Assembly (NCBI GenBank): GCA_949357655.1
Contig: CASHTG010000020.1
Span: 372,001-436,000 of the forward strand
DNA: 64,000 nucleotides
Origin: Parascedosporium putredinis
Lineage: Eukaryota > Ascomycota > Sordariomycetes > Microascales > Microascaceae
Reading direction: 5' to 3'
Position 1 is the stretch's first letter, and every line of letters starts with the position of its first letter. The notes under the pieces are model-generated. The model was not told where the DNA came from and made no database searches. It saw only the letters and a list, made by a program, of their open reading frames with translations. The position numbers were made by a program, and so were the translations under genes. Shown here piece after piece: positions 23,779 to 35,000 of this stretch.

Positions 23779-25361
23779 TTACAACAGGAACAACCCCAGG
23801 ATGCCCACAGGGATCAGCGCAAACCAAGATCGTTTCTCGAACCGGCCAGCGCCGTTCTCGTCATCGCCGCTCTCTGAGCCGGACCCAGAGCCGCCGCTAG
23901 CTCCGGTTTTTGCAAGACAAACACCTCGCCCGTCGCGTCAGACGTCATGAACAGCCTATCGTCGCTGCCCCAGGCGAGACCAACGGGGCGGAAACAGCTG
24001 CCGGGACAGTTGCCCAGGTTGGGGTTGGAGAGGATTTCTTGCGCGGCGTCCATGCTATCCGACTTGGCGACGGGCTGGCCGTTTTCAAAGGAAATTGTAG
24101 ACACGGCGTATCCCACAGGTTCGTTGCGGTTCCCTTGTCATGGCCAGAAATGTTAGTGTTGTTCAAGAAGCAAGGGAACTGGAAAAGGGAAAAAGGTTTC
24201 ATGGCCAAAACTCACAGCTACCATGGAACGAGACAATGGCTTCGGACCCATCACTGGCGAAAACAATATCCAACGGCGCCGTATGCGCCTGGAACGTGAT
24301 TCTCGGCGCAACAAAATCAGCGTTGCACTGCTCATCGTCCACGCCGTCATTTTCCGACGGCGCAAACTGATTCCCCGTCGTGAGATCCCCGCGGTTGGGG
24401 AAATCTTCGGTAGACCAGAGGGCGAAGCAGCTGGGGTAGCCATAATTGCCTCCCGTCTCCTCGTCGGATCCGTTGAGCGAGCCATGAAAGTTCATCTCCT
24501 CGCCCGGGTTGTCCGTGTGGATGTCCTCACCATCTCTCCGCAGCTGGTCAACAGAGTTCTCTACACTCCAGATACCGCCCGAGGCGGGGTCTTCGGCGAT
24601 GCCGACCGAGTTCCTCAGTCCCCATCCAAGGATGCTTCCGTCCGTCGTGAAATCGTAAGCATCAGCGACCTCGCTAACGTTGAAAGCCTTGATCTGGCAG
24701 TGGCCGGATTCAATGTTCTTGGCCTCCTCGTCAATGTTGCCATCGCTCCCGCGGGAGACTAGAAGAGTGCCGGGACTCCTGCTCGAGAGGAGAAGTGTGC
24801 GGGTGGTATGGCCAGAGTTGTCCATGCCTTCTACAATAGTTTGGCGGTTCCCATCCACGGTACCGCTCTCGGCATTGTAGGACCAAGAGTAAACCTTGTC
24901 CGAGGTGGATGCGTAGAGTATTCCCTTTTCGTTATCTAGGGCAATGCCATGATTTAACTTTTGTTAAGGCGCGGGTTAGCACAGATATCATCGGTTTTTG
25001 TTTCATGCGTGTAGCCATCAATAAGGGGTTGGTGCAGATGCGAGGGGCAGCCATACGTCTGAAGCTCCGACGAGGGTTTCCTGCTCCTTGACACTGAAGC
25101 AAGTGCCACCCTTATCGTCTAAAACGAGCCTCTTGATGCCGACGCCAGAGTCCACCACCAACAAGGCTCCCTGGCTGTCCACGACGATGCCTCTTGGTCT
25201 GCGTAGGTCGTTGGCGATAATTCGATATTCCCAGCCACCATGCGCCACAGGTGCGTCATAGTCGGGTTTGATTTCGGCGACGTCACAGCTCTGCGCGAGC
25301 GCGGGGTCGCCAGGGCGAAAAGAGCCGCAAGGATGCGGTTGCGATTTGAATTCGCCTGCAT
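23779..25361 (-). CDS. Secreted, probably GPI-anchored soluble-quinoprotein-type sugar dehydrogenase (L-sorbosone/pyranose dehydrogenase family)
   Basis: The fold family is the six-bladed propeller of glucose/sorbosone dehydrogenases; fungal members include PQQ-dependent pyranose dehydrogenases (CAZy AA12). Supporting motifs are LRRPRGIVVDSQGALLVVD, LNHGIALDNEKG, ETGGNYGYPSCFALW and FHGSWNRNEPVGYAV. Exons are 25361-25057, 24957-24216 and 24133-23779. Two one-base losses are inferred: in a CCCC run near 25320, which joins the signal peptide (MQANSNRNRILAALFALATP, then ALAQ) to the mature part, and in an A5 run near 23911. Correcting the second gives a Ser/Gly linker and a hydrophobic C-terminus (WFALIPVGILGLFLL), typical of a GPI-attachment signal. 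Corrected length is 467 residues. Both introns end in AAG, which is uncommon, but the second splice rebuilds the conserved GSWNR. The exact substrate and cofactor cannot be read from sequence. Confidence 0.85.
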
Positions 25362-26195
25362 CGTAAAGTGGCAAGTCAATCTGTCAATTGGCGATGGTTT
25401 CTTTTTTATTTCTCTTCCCCGCAATGCACGATGTTGAAGAAATTGAGGGGGTGCACGAGGATGGGTTCGAACGGGAGAAAAAGAAAGGATACGAAGGGAA
25501 AGAACATACGGATAAGGCCATGGAAAAGCTATTTTGGACGCGTACTCAATGGTTGGCGATTTCCCTTTTCGGGCACGCATTTCATGCTGTCTTCGCCTCC
25601 TTTCCCTAGCTCCTTCCAGGTTCTGCAATCTGTAACGGGAACCAAGGCCTGGATTTGCCTTGGCGCGGGCTGGGCGTACGGCTTGGCTGACACCCGATCG
25701 AGGGCTGGTGCGTCAATCCGGCGATGTCAGGGATTGATAAGGACCCCCTCCTTCCCCGGGCCTAAAGAATTGAGCCGCCCCCGCGTGGTGGAAAATAAAT
25801 GACTAGGCAGGAGCGATGGATACAATGGAGATACTAGACGGGAAAGACGAGGTTTGCCGGATATCCCAGCCAAGCAGCGCCTCGTTTCGAGCCTCAATTC
25901 TAGACACTATAGCCCTGAGCCGCTCGGTGCCGCGGCCCGTGAGAGGGCGGGCACCAACCCGGGAAACGCTTGATTTTCGCTGTTTATTGGGGCTGCGAAT
26001 CCGCAAACAGCCCAGGAAAACGTGGCCATCGGTTAGTACAGGGAGCGCGCGGTTAAAACTATAGGGAGAGAGAAAGAGAGAGAGAGAGAGGTGCGTGCAA
26101 TGCAATATGTATATTAAGAAGACAGAATGAGAAGACAAGTTTGGTATTCTGTTACAGCCGATAAGGACCCTCACGATTCATACAAGACACGCCCA
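25362..26195. promoter_or_regulatory. Upstream region of the sugar dehydrogenase gene
   Basis: These 834 bases lie between two genes on the minus strand and hold the promoter of the sugar dehydrogenase and the 3' end of the membrane protein gene. They include an interrupted GA repeat at 26066-26090. I recognise no specific binding site. Confidence 0.4.
26066..26090. repeat. (GA)n microsatellite, interrupted
   Basis: About twelve GA units with one AA interruption. Confidence 0.85.
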
Positions 26196-27600
26196 TCATA
26201 TCGCCGCCGCCGTCGCCTGCCTACCCTGCGCCTCCCTCATCGTCGCCTCGGCCGCCGCCGCTGCCGCCGCCGCCGTCGCATTCGCGGCGATCTTGTCCGC
26301 GACGAACCCCCAAAAGTCCACAACCATCTGCTCCATAAAGTTGCGCCCCACGTACGGCGCCTCCTCCTCGTCGTCGTAGCGCTCCCCGCCTGACGCTGCT
26401 GCACGCCAAAGAAGCCTAGGAACGCGTCCCGCGCGAGCCCGCCAACCTGCACGATGAGCTCGCCAGTCTGCATAAGCATGGAATACGCGGTATGCACCGA
26501 CAGAAAGCTCATTAACCGCACGAAACCGAGGTAGTAGTTGACGAGCGACTCCTCGCCCGCCGGGTCCAGCGCGGAGATGCGGTCAAAGATCCAATCGTCG
26601 ACGGCGCTGGCCTTGCCAAACGTGCGGGGGTACTGGCGCTTCTTGTCGTCGGAGATTTGGTAGGCGCGCCGCATGGCCTGTTGAAAGACGTTGTACACGG
26701 CCTCTTCGCGCCACGGGCCCGGGTTCTCGGTCTCGCTGCGGAGCTGCTCGAAGTAGGAGGAAGACGCCGCGGGGAGGTGCGGGTGGTTGTTGTACTCCTC
26801 CTGCCGGGGAACTCGAGGATCCTGGCGTACACGGGGTCGTAGCCCTTGACCTCCATTCTCTCCGCGACGTCGAGATCCGGGTTGCCGTCCGCGTCGACCG
26901 GGACCTCGGTGGTCAAGTGGACCAGGGCCGGACCGCGGACTTTCCAAATCTGGCAGAGGAAGTTCCAAGAGCTAATGTGCTGAAACGTCGCGTTGCCGAC
27001 CGCGGGATTCTTGTAGTGATACTGTAGCAGTTGGTCAAAGGCAATGTCCCAGTCGTTGAACAAGAAGCCAGGGATGCCCGCGACGACGTAGATGAAGTGG
27101 TGCCACGGCTGCTTGGGCTTGGCGCTCCACCGCACCCGCCGATACAACACGTCCAGGTTGGCAAACTGGTCTATCGGCATCAGGCCGAGCTCCTCCGGGT
27201 CCTCGGGGAGGTCGAAGCGCTTGAGCCCGACCCTCTCCCACCAGTTAGTCGGGTCCCGGAGTTCCACAATGTGGTGGGGCGGGACCGGCATATCGTGAAT
27301 GCCCGGCGCGCCGGGGACAGAATACCAGTCCATTCCCCGCGCGCTTTCTACGTTGTCCACAAAGGTCTGGAGGGACGTGTGGAACAACTTGGTCGCCCAC
27401 GCGCCGTAAAAGAATCCCTCGACCATACCCGTGAGCGCGGCGGGCAGACTGATGAGCGTGATGGCCACGAGCAGGACGCGCCAGGGGACGAGGATCCAGG
27501 GGTAGCGGACCGGGCGCCACAGAAGCCGGAGCCAGTAGCGGGCAATCCGCAAAGGCAGCCGGACTGGCGCCAGGAGAATGGCAAGGAGAAGGGACAACAT
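26196..27600 (-). CDS. Membrane protein of unknown function, fungal
   Basis: I do not recognise the family. I chose the Met at 27600 because it directly opens a hydrophobic segment (MLSLLLAILLAPVRLPLRIA); an upstream Met at 27750 adds 50 non-conserved-looking residues. A second hydrophobic segment (VLLVAITLISLPAALTGMVE) follows at about residues 40-60 after an Arg/Trp-rich loop, suggesting a hairpin or two-pass anchor. A long soluble region follows, rich in aromatic residues (WHHFIYVVAGIPGFLFNDWD; TFGKASAVDDWIFDRI), with a further hydrophobic stretch (LVNYYLGFVRLMSFLSVHTA). The C-terminus has an acidic patch, then a poly-Ala run coded by GCG/GCC repeats. Two frame changes fit single lost G's near 26808 and 26388 (GGGG); corrected length is 468 residues with no intron. 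The protein-like composition across frames supports a real gene. Confidence 0.75.
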
Positions 27601-28094
27601 GATGATGTGCCAGACAGCAGAAGGGAAACGCAAGGAGGGAGGATTTCCGCCGCTACATCGAGGGGAGAGGGAGAAGAGACCGATCAAGAAAAAGGAGAAG
27701 GGGGAAAAACCCGAAAAAAGGCACGAAGGATCAAAGGTTGCCTGGCGCAAAATTTCGCCCAGCGTCCGTTGGTCCCCACTTGCTCGTTTGGTTGCTCCTT
27801 TGCCACTGTGTTTGGACCAACATCACATTGAATCCTTGCCGGCCTTGCAATCAAGCTTGGCTTAAATTCAAGCCTCTCAAGCTAATTTAGTTCCGCCGCT
27901 CACACATCATGCATTTGCGCAATTGCTTTTGGGCTCTCATTCATGAGTGACGAGAGCGAGGCTACTTGTAGGTTCTGGGTTTTGTATAATATAACAAAAT
28001 ACTAAGAAAAAGAGGAACCGACCACTTCGCCTAGAGTCAGACGACGAACGATACAAGAGGCTTAATCCAAGCCATGGACAGCACCATATCATCC
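27601..28094. promoter_or_regulatory. Upstream region of the membrane protein gene
   Basis: A 494-base gap between two minus-strand genes, holding the promoter of the membrane protein gene and the 3' flank of the SNF2 gene. The stretch 27960-28020 is AT-rich. Nothing else is recognisable. Confidence 0.4.
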
Positions 28095-31000
28095 TCAGGA
28101 TTCCTTGCCAAGAATAAACTTCAACTCCTACCCCATCCCGCAGTATTAGCCTCCTTCAATTATAGCACGTATAGATATCCGGGGATGACTTACCTCCAGC
28201 TTGCCGTTCAAGTCGTCCTCTGCGCCGCCTCCAGCCTCACCAAAAGTCATCGTTGACCTGGCAAGCTTCTTTTTCTGTCCCTGCACCGCGACCAGATTCT
28301 GCTCTCAGTTAGAGTGACGATCAAGTAAAAACAATGGGCTTCAGGGGGCTATCAAGACGAGGCAAGAAAACAGCAGCGCCAATTGCGACTTACCTCTTCC
28401 ACAGTCCCCTTGACAACATATCGGACAATCGTGACCTTTCGCTTTTGGCCCATTCGTATAACCCTCGCAATCGCCTGGTCTTCTACGGCCGGGTTCCACT
28501 GAGGCTCCATCATATGGACGTAGTTGGCCGCAGTGATATTAAGACTGCAAACCAGCCCGGTAAAGAACAGACGTGTGAGCTATCGAGGCCCTAACCAACT
28601 CTGTTCTCTAAGCGGATTTGATGACAAGACTTACCCAACCGCTCCGCTCTGAATAGTGAGCAAGAGCACTCGCACTAGCGGGTCCGCGTAGAACATGTCT
28701 AGCCGCCGCTGCCGGTCCGAGAATTTGACCCGGCCATCATACTTCTCGCAACCGATCCCCGAGCCTGGAGATGTGTTGCGCAGAGATCAAGGCTAGCCGT
28801 CCACGCCGAGAATACAATACTGCGTCGCGTTTTAGATGTTAGCCGCTTCGTCGTTCATTTATACGATAACGTCGTCCCCGATGTCTAGTGACTCAACTGT
28901 TTGCTGTCCGCCTGCGCACCTGCGATACGTTCAACCACTGCGGTTATCTTAGTCGACGATTGAAGATAGACGTCATCCATCTGCACATCCTCTCCTCCCG
29001 CCCAACCCGGGATTCCGCCAAGACCGTCAACCTCCGGCGTCATTTCTGAGGTCGAGGATATCCCGCTGGTGGGCGACAGTTGGGCTGGTGTTGGATCATC
29101 CATTGGCTTCCTGAGGTTCCTACCACACGTAGGACAAAAGTACGGTTGTCCAACAAGTCTATATTATCAGTGGTGCAGTCTTCGCACTCGGATTGGACCA
29201 CCCCACGCATAGACAGATGGGTACCAAGATCACAAAGTCTACGCATTCTGAGGATGGCAGTGAACAGAAGACTATACTTCTTCGCCGATGCCTTCTTGCT
29301 CACCGCCAAGTCTAGCGCGCTATTCAACTCGGTTTTGATCTGTATCTGGAGCCTCCGCTCAGCTTCCGAAAGCGCCAGACTCACCTCCACCTCCTCGGGC
29401 AGCGGAAGGTCCAGGATGTCATGATGCCTGCGAAGGCAAAAGGCTCGGAGGTAGGTGCGCAACTCTTCGGGGGCCTGGCTGCTGGCCAAGTAGAGAGGCC
29501 CTAGAATGCGCTTTCGAAATTCCCCTTTTGTCAAAGGGCGGTAGCCGCAAAAGGTGGCTAAGGCGCCGAGATCCTCGATCTTGTTCTGGATCGGTGTCCC
29601 CGTGAGACACCACCTGCTTCGGGCTTCCAGCTTGAGGGTGGCTTGACCCTGTTTTGAGGAAAGATTCCTTATAGAGTGAGCTACATCGCAGACAGCATTA
29701 GCCCCGAAACGCTACGTGCCTCGACAAGAACAGTCAAAACAAGCATAGAGGAAGAGCCTACCTTCGTCAAGTACAACCCTATACCAAATCACTTGGCTGA
29801 GAAGCTTCTCCCTTTCAGTATCTGATCGCAGCGTGTGATAGGTTGTTAATACTATGTCATGGTCCGTAATCTGTGCCAGCTCTCGACGCCGTTGTGCGCC
29901 GTGCAAGCGAAGAACAGCGAAGGAACCGGCCCGGAATCGTCTGCGCAAGGAAGAATAAATCAGATCAATCCTATCACCTCCAAACCCCAATCTAGCTCGC
30001 AAAAAGCCAAGGCTCGAACCGCTTCATCTACTCACCGGGTGATCTCCAGGTGCCACACATCCAAGACCTCTGGGCACACCATCACTTGTTAGTCCGCTGT
30101 TGCTCCGGGTCTACACCGAACGGGCAATCTACCTACGTGAGGACGGAACAAGCACCAAAGTTGCCCGGGTCCGTATTTTACCATCGCCAACACGACCTAA
30201 GCTAGCCCAAGAACGGGCCAAGGTTAGCGTGTGCAGGATGGATGCAAGAGTGGTAAGGGTTTTTCCGAGACCCATGACATCTGCTATTATACCTCCAAAG
30301 GCGCGTCCCGATGTCCTTTTGGTTCCCATAGCTCTTAATGTTAGTCTATCTTCTCCATTCTCTTTAAGATCGATATAGCGACTTACGTGGATGATAGCCC
30401 GATAGTGTCTTTGACTTGCTCCCGTAGTCTGTTAGAAAACTCGACATCTTCCCTTTGGACAACAAATCGAAGAGCATTCCGCTGGTGCCTATGGCTCTAG
30501 TCAGCATTAATCCAAGATTATCTGTGGCGTTTCGCAGGGGCCGAGTTCTTTCTCTCACCTATGCAATGGGATAATCAAACCATCCAGGTCATCGACACTC
30601 CCGTCAACATGTCCACAGTCCGAGTTTAAAAGTCCATAATGCCGCTGTCCACGATTTTTCTCTGCCTCCGTGGACACAAATCACTACCCCCGACAAACTG
30701 TTTCATATCGATAACCACTCCGGGACGCTTAAAGTACTGGGGATTTACATAGTCCTGCCCACTGAGGAGGGAATGCGGATGCTGCAGGCATATCGACTTC
30801 GCTCGCAGCTTGGACGATACAACCCGTGACAAGCTCGGCGCCCCGCAGATATTCACCATGAGTGAGAATCGCCGGTTCGGCGTCTTTTTGGTAAACTTTG
30901 GCCGCTTGTTCATCGTGCCGCAGGAAACAGTGCCGTCAAAATACACGTTGATTTCTTGCAAGTCCGCGAGAATGGAAGCCGACTTCACGTCTAACACCGC

Positions 31001-31321
31001 GATATTAACGCCGTTGCCACCTTGCAACTGATAGTCGAGCTCGTTCTTGATGGGATATATTCTGAAATGATAGTGGCCGTAATCATTGGAGATATCATCT
31101 TTGATATCATCAAGCGTAGGCCACTGGTCCAAGACAAGCTGGGCATGAACTGGATCTATCTGCAAGGAAGCTCTCTGTTATAAAAAGTCCTTGCGAATTT
31201 TAAAGTCATGGGACAGGAAGAGGGATTAATGAATTACCGCTCCAAAGCATATGTCCGGCTCAACTTGACTCGAAGGCACGCCGGTCCCTTCTGGCGCAGT
31301 CACGGTGTCGTCAACGTCCAT
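28095..31321 (-). CDS. SNF2-family helicase, RAD5/HLTF-like architecture
   Basis: This is an ATP-dependent DNA translocase of the SNF2 superfamily. My model has eleven exons: 31321-31238, 31174-30559, 30488-30387, 30333-30137, 30069-30036, 29940-29762, 29680-28898, 28819-28635, 28544-28394, 28298-28194 and 28127-28095 (823 residues). In order: an N-terminal region with NICGAPSLSRVVSSKL; the Q-like motif HQRNALRFVVQRE; Walker A GGIIADVMGLGKT (about residue 285); VLVPSSQVLDVW; TDHDIVLTTYHTL; DEAH (about 404, split by an intron); LTGTPIQNKIEDLGAL; a four-Cys RING remnant (CEDC...CPTCGR, about 561-585); then lobe 2 with IVFSAWTASLDL, GLNITAANYVHMMEPQWNP and QAIARVIRMGQ. Frame changes near 30660, 29148 and 28765 each fit one lost base. 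It is head to head with the NLR-like gene. Function in repair or chromatin is inferred from family; it is not clearly the RAD5 orthologue itself. Confidence 0.88.
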
Positions 31322-32045
31322 TCCCGACTGACTGTGCTTTTAGGTTGCGGTGGTTGATGAGCCGGCTGGAATGGAAGCTCCCATGAGGATTTGACTTGTT
31401 GTTATTCTCAGCATTGAAGAGAAAGAAAATTAAGAGCGGAAATTGAAGATGGAAGGAGCAGCTGAAGCCTCGAATTTCCCACCAGGAATTCGACACGAGG
31501 TGTCCGACTTCAAATCTAATGCAAGGACCCAATCCCCGAACATCCAAGCCCCGTTACAGACCAGGCCGTCAAGGATGCATGCACCGTGATTCGAAAATGG
31601 ATTTATTTAATCGACAGATTCAAGGTCCATCGCATCCCGGATATTCAGCCGTTCTGTAGCCCGTCCATTTCACAGCGGCTTAGCAAGGTCCGTTTGGTTG
31701 CCTTGCCAGAGCTACATCCAACGGCGACCTTCCACGTCGAACTTACGGCGCCAAATAGGGCACGCACGTTGATTGGGAAACTCTTGCATGAAGGCCGCGG
31801 CCCAAAATGTAAAAACGCTGGCTGTCTTCTAGCAAGGGAAGCCAACAGGTGTTTGGCCGTTTCCTCAGCCCAACAGTTCGCCTCACATCCCATCTTTTCC
31901 TTGACACTTAAAGGCACCCTTTGATTCCCTACACCTTTCATAGTTCATCGTGGAGTTCAGCTGCCAACTAGAGGATAAAGCGCCCCATCACCACTTGCAC
32001 AAGGTTGACGTTTACAACTTCGAGGTCAATGTCCAAGGCGCAGAG
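31322..32045. promoter_or_regulatory. Divergent promoter region between the SNF2 helicase and the NLR-like receptor
   Basis: These 724 bases lie between the two start codons and must serve both genes. Short frames on both strands show no conserved motif. I identified no specific regulatory site. Confidence 0.5.
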
Positions 32046-35000
32046 ATGACTGACGGATCCTGCCTCCACTCGGCCGTGGCCGTATTCGAAAAATCTTGAC
32101 GCCTACTGAGCTCGAGTCCCTGTGCCGTAAAATCTGTACCCTCGAAGACGTCCAGAAAGATATTGAAAGGATTCAACAAGAACATGAAAAGAACGGGAAG
32201 CTCCACGATTTGAACCGCATAACCCCGTTTCTAGAGGGCCTGGAGCATCTCTCAAAGACAGTCGAGGTTTTCCTGAATGCCCATAACTTGGTTTGCTTTA
32301 TATGGGTGAGTATACCGCGGTGTCCAGGCAAAATTCTCAAGAAACGCGGGGGTGGCCCATAGTCAACAGAATCATGAACCTCTGTTGCTGGCTCATACTA
32401 AAATATCCATCCGTTTATCTCTAGGGACCTATCAAGCTCATCCTTGGTGTATGTCTACAGAGTCTCTCGTGCCGGTTCTTAGATGGAACACTCGACATTG
32501 GGCGTTTACTTGAACGCTCGGTGACATTTGCTAATCCGACGTGGGGATAGATGACAAGGGTGTGGCACGACTCGCTAGATACCATCCTCGACGCCCTTGC
32601 GAAAATTGGCGAGACAATACCCGGGCTCGTGATATACCACAGCTTCATTGACAAGCTACCTACACTTGGCGCCCATGTCGTCTTAGAGAAAATGATTGAT
32701 GATATCCTTGAATTTTATCAGGAGGCGCTTGTATTCCTCGATCGGACAAGTAAGTACTTCTACCGAGGGAAGGGGATCGTTTAGGTAGAGTAGATACTAG
32801 CCCAGTCTAAGAGTCCCCTGTTACCTGCTCGTACAGATACCCATTTTCATTTCAGGGAGACTAATTTTCGGATTTCCTTCTTTTAATTATCAAAGAGAGA
32901 CAGAAGGTCCGCGACTTGTTTTGGAAGACCTTCCACTCCCAGTTTGACTCGATCCTAAATCGCATGAAGCGCCGCGCTGAACTGCTTGAAAGCCTAAAGA
33001 CTCTAGCTACGGCCAAGGCCCTAATGGAGATGGGAGAAAAATAAAGACTTTAGCTACGGCCGAGGCCGTAATGGAGATGAGGGAAAAATAAAGACCGTGA
33101 TGGACGACATCGCTCGCGTTAGGAAGGATAGTGAGGCAAGGGAGGCTGAGAAGGCGAGACAAAAGCGCGCAAAGCGGATGGACTGGCTTAAGCAACAGCT
33201 TCAGCCCCCAACATATGAGTATGAACGTGAGGCTTATACAGAAGAGCTAGGTGCCGGGTCATCGGGTCTTTGGGTGTTTGAGGACCCCAGCTTCAAGGCA
33301 TGGTGGGACCCGGAGGGAAGTGATCATCGAACACTCTATATAAACGCCGTTCCTGGAGCAGGTAAGATGAGACATCTCCTTTATTCCCTTTCCCAGTGGA
33401 AAAGGCCCGAAATCTCTTCATAGACTTTTTGTTAGTCACGTCAAGTACAACGAAGCTTACCACTATACACAACAGGGAAATCCATGCTCGTGACCACTAT
33501 CCTGAATAGTATCCTCGACAAAGCGCTTCGGTCTCCCAGCGGCTGTTGGAAACCAATTCTTTACTTTTATTGCAGGCACAATCAAGAGAATAAGCGAACG
33601 TTCCGCGGAATTCTTCGGAGTATGCTACACCAACTCCTAAGCCAGGATGCTGCCCTGTGCGACACTGCCTATGAGGAGCTCCAGGCTTTTGATGCGGTCA
33701 AGCTCCGCTCGACGGCTTGGCTCTCGGCGTACCTAAAAGAGATATTGCCAATGTACAGCAAATCCTACCTCCTGATTGATGGCCTCGACGAATGCACGGA
33801 TCTGGAGGCTCGAAAAGCACTGGACTGGTGTCTCTCGCTAGAGAAAGGTGGAACCGATCACGCCGTTCGTGTCTTGTTTTCAGGTCAAAGAAGCGTTGAG
33901 CTTTTTGAGAAACTTTCCGGCTACCCTTCGATAGCCCTGGAATTTTCTCCGCATCTAAGGGATTTAAAACGGTATTGCCTCTCTCGACGGGATGAGTTCT
34001 GTGAGAAGTTTCCCTTCTCACAGGCGGAGGCAACAGCTGTCGTGAACAAAGTTGAGAACGAAGCGGCAGGTAAGACAACGCACGTACCCACGACTCCATT
34101 CCCAGGAAGATAGCTACCCCCAATAGATGCGCTACCCTTATTATTTATTAACTTATTGACCCGTTTTAGGCATGTTCCTCTTCGCCAAGATCGTCCTAGA
34201 CAACCTTCTAAGCATCAATAGTCTTGACCAGTTACACGAGGAACTTCAAGATGGAACATTTCCAACCGGGCTTGACAAGGCGTACCAACGGGTGGTTTCC
34301 CGCATCTACGACGAAGTTAAGCCGCATGTGAAAGCCGACGTGGGAAAGATTCTCGAGTGGGTTGCCAGCGCCAAAAGGCTCCTTTACTGGAGGGAGATCC
34401 AGGCGGTCTTTTGCATCGACCTCGACAAGCAGGAAGCCTTCTACAAAGAGCGGAGACTTCTTGCATCATGTAAAGAGCTCTGTGGATCCTTGATTGACTT
34501 ACGGCAACCACCAGATGCCCCCGAGTCAGAGATGCTGGTGCAACTCGTCCACGAGTCTGCGAGAGGGTATGTCGACTTCTTATAGAGGCCTGCACGCGCC
34601 TCCCATCTTCCGCACATCTACACCGTCTGCAATGTCTGGCCAAGCACAAACTCGTGAGGGGAAATCAGTATAGTTATTTACTAATAGTGTCTTGTCAACA
34701 GCTTTCTCTCCCGCCGCAAGTTGATCCAGCCAGAATTACAAAATGCCCACATCACATTGTACTGTTTGCGGTATCTTAGCACTGACCCGTTCAAGCCGAA
34801 CCTATCCGACGCGGAGCTCAGAATAAACGTGGAATCTGGGTATTACGCTTTGCACGATTATGCCGTGGCGATGTGGTACGAGCACCTTGATCGCCTAGTG
34901 TCGGATCTAGGTCCAGCGGAAGCGGTACGAAATGCTCAAAAGCGAGAGCGCAGTGACATTAGCTGCCTTCGCATTGCCTGCGAGAAGGCACTTGCGTCTT

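Noticed and set aside
25440..25475. GGTTCGAAC resembling a tRNA B-box
   Set aside because: Flanking bases do not form a T-stem and no A-box or anticodon arm is placed correctly.
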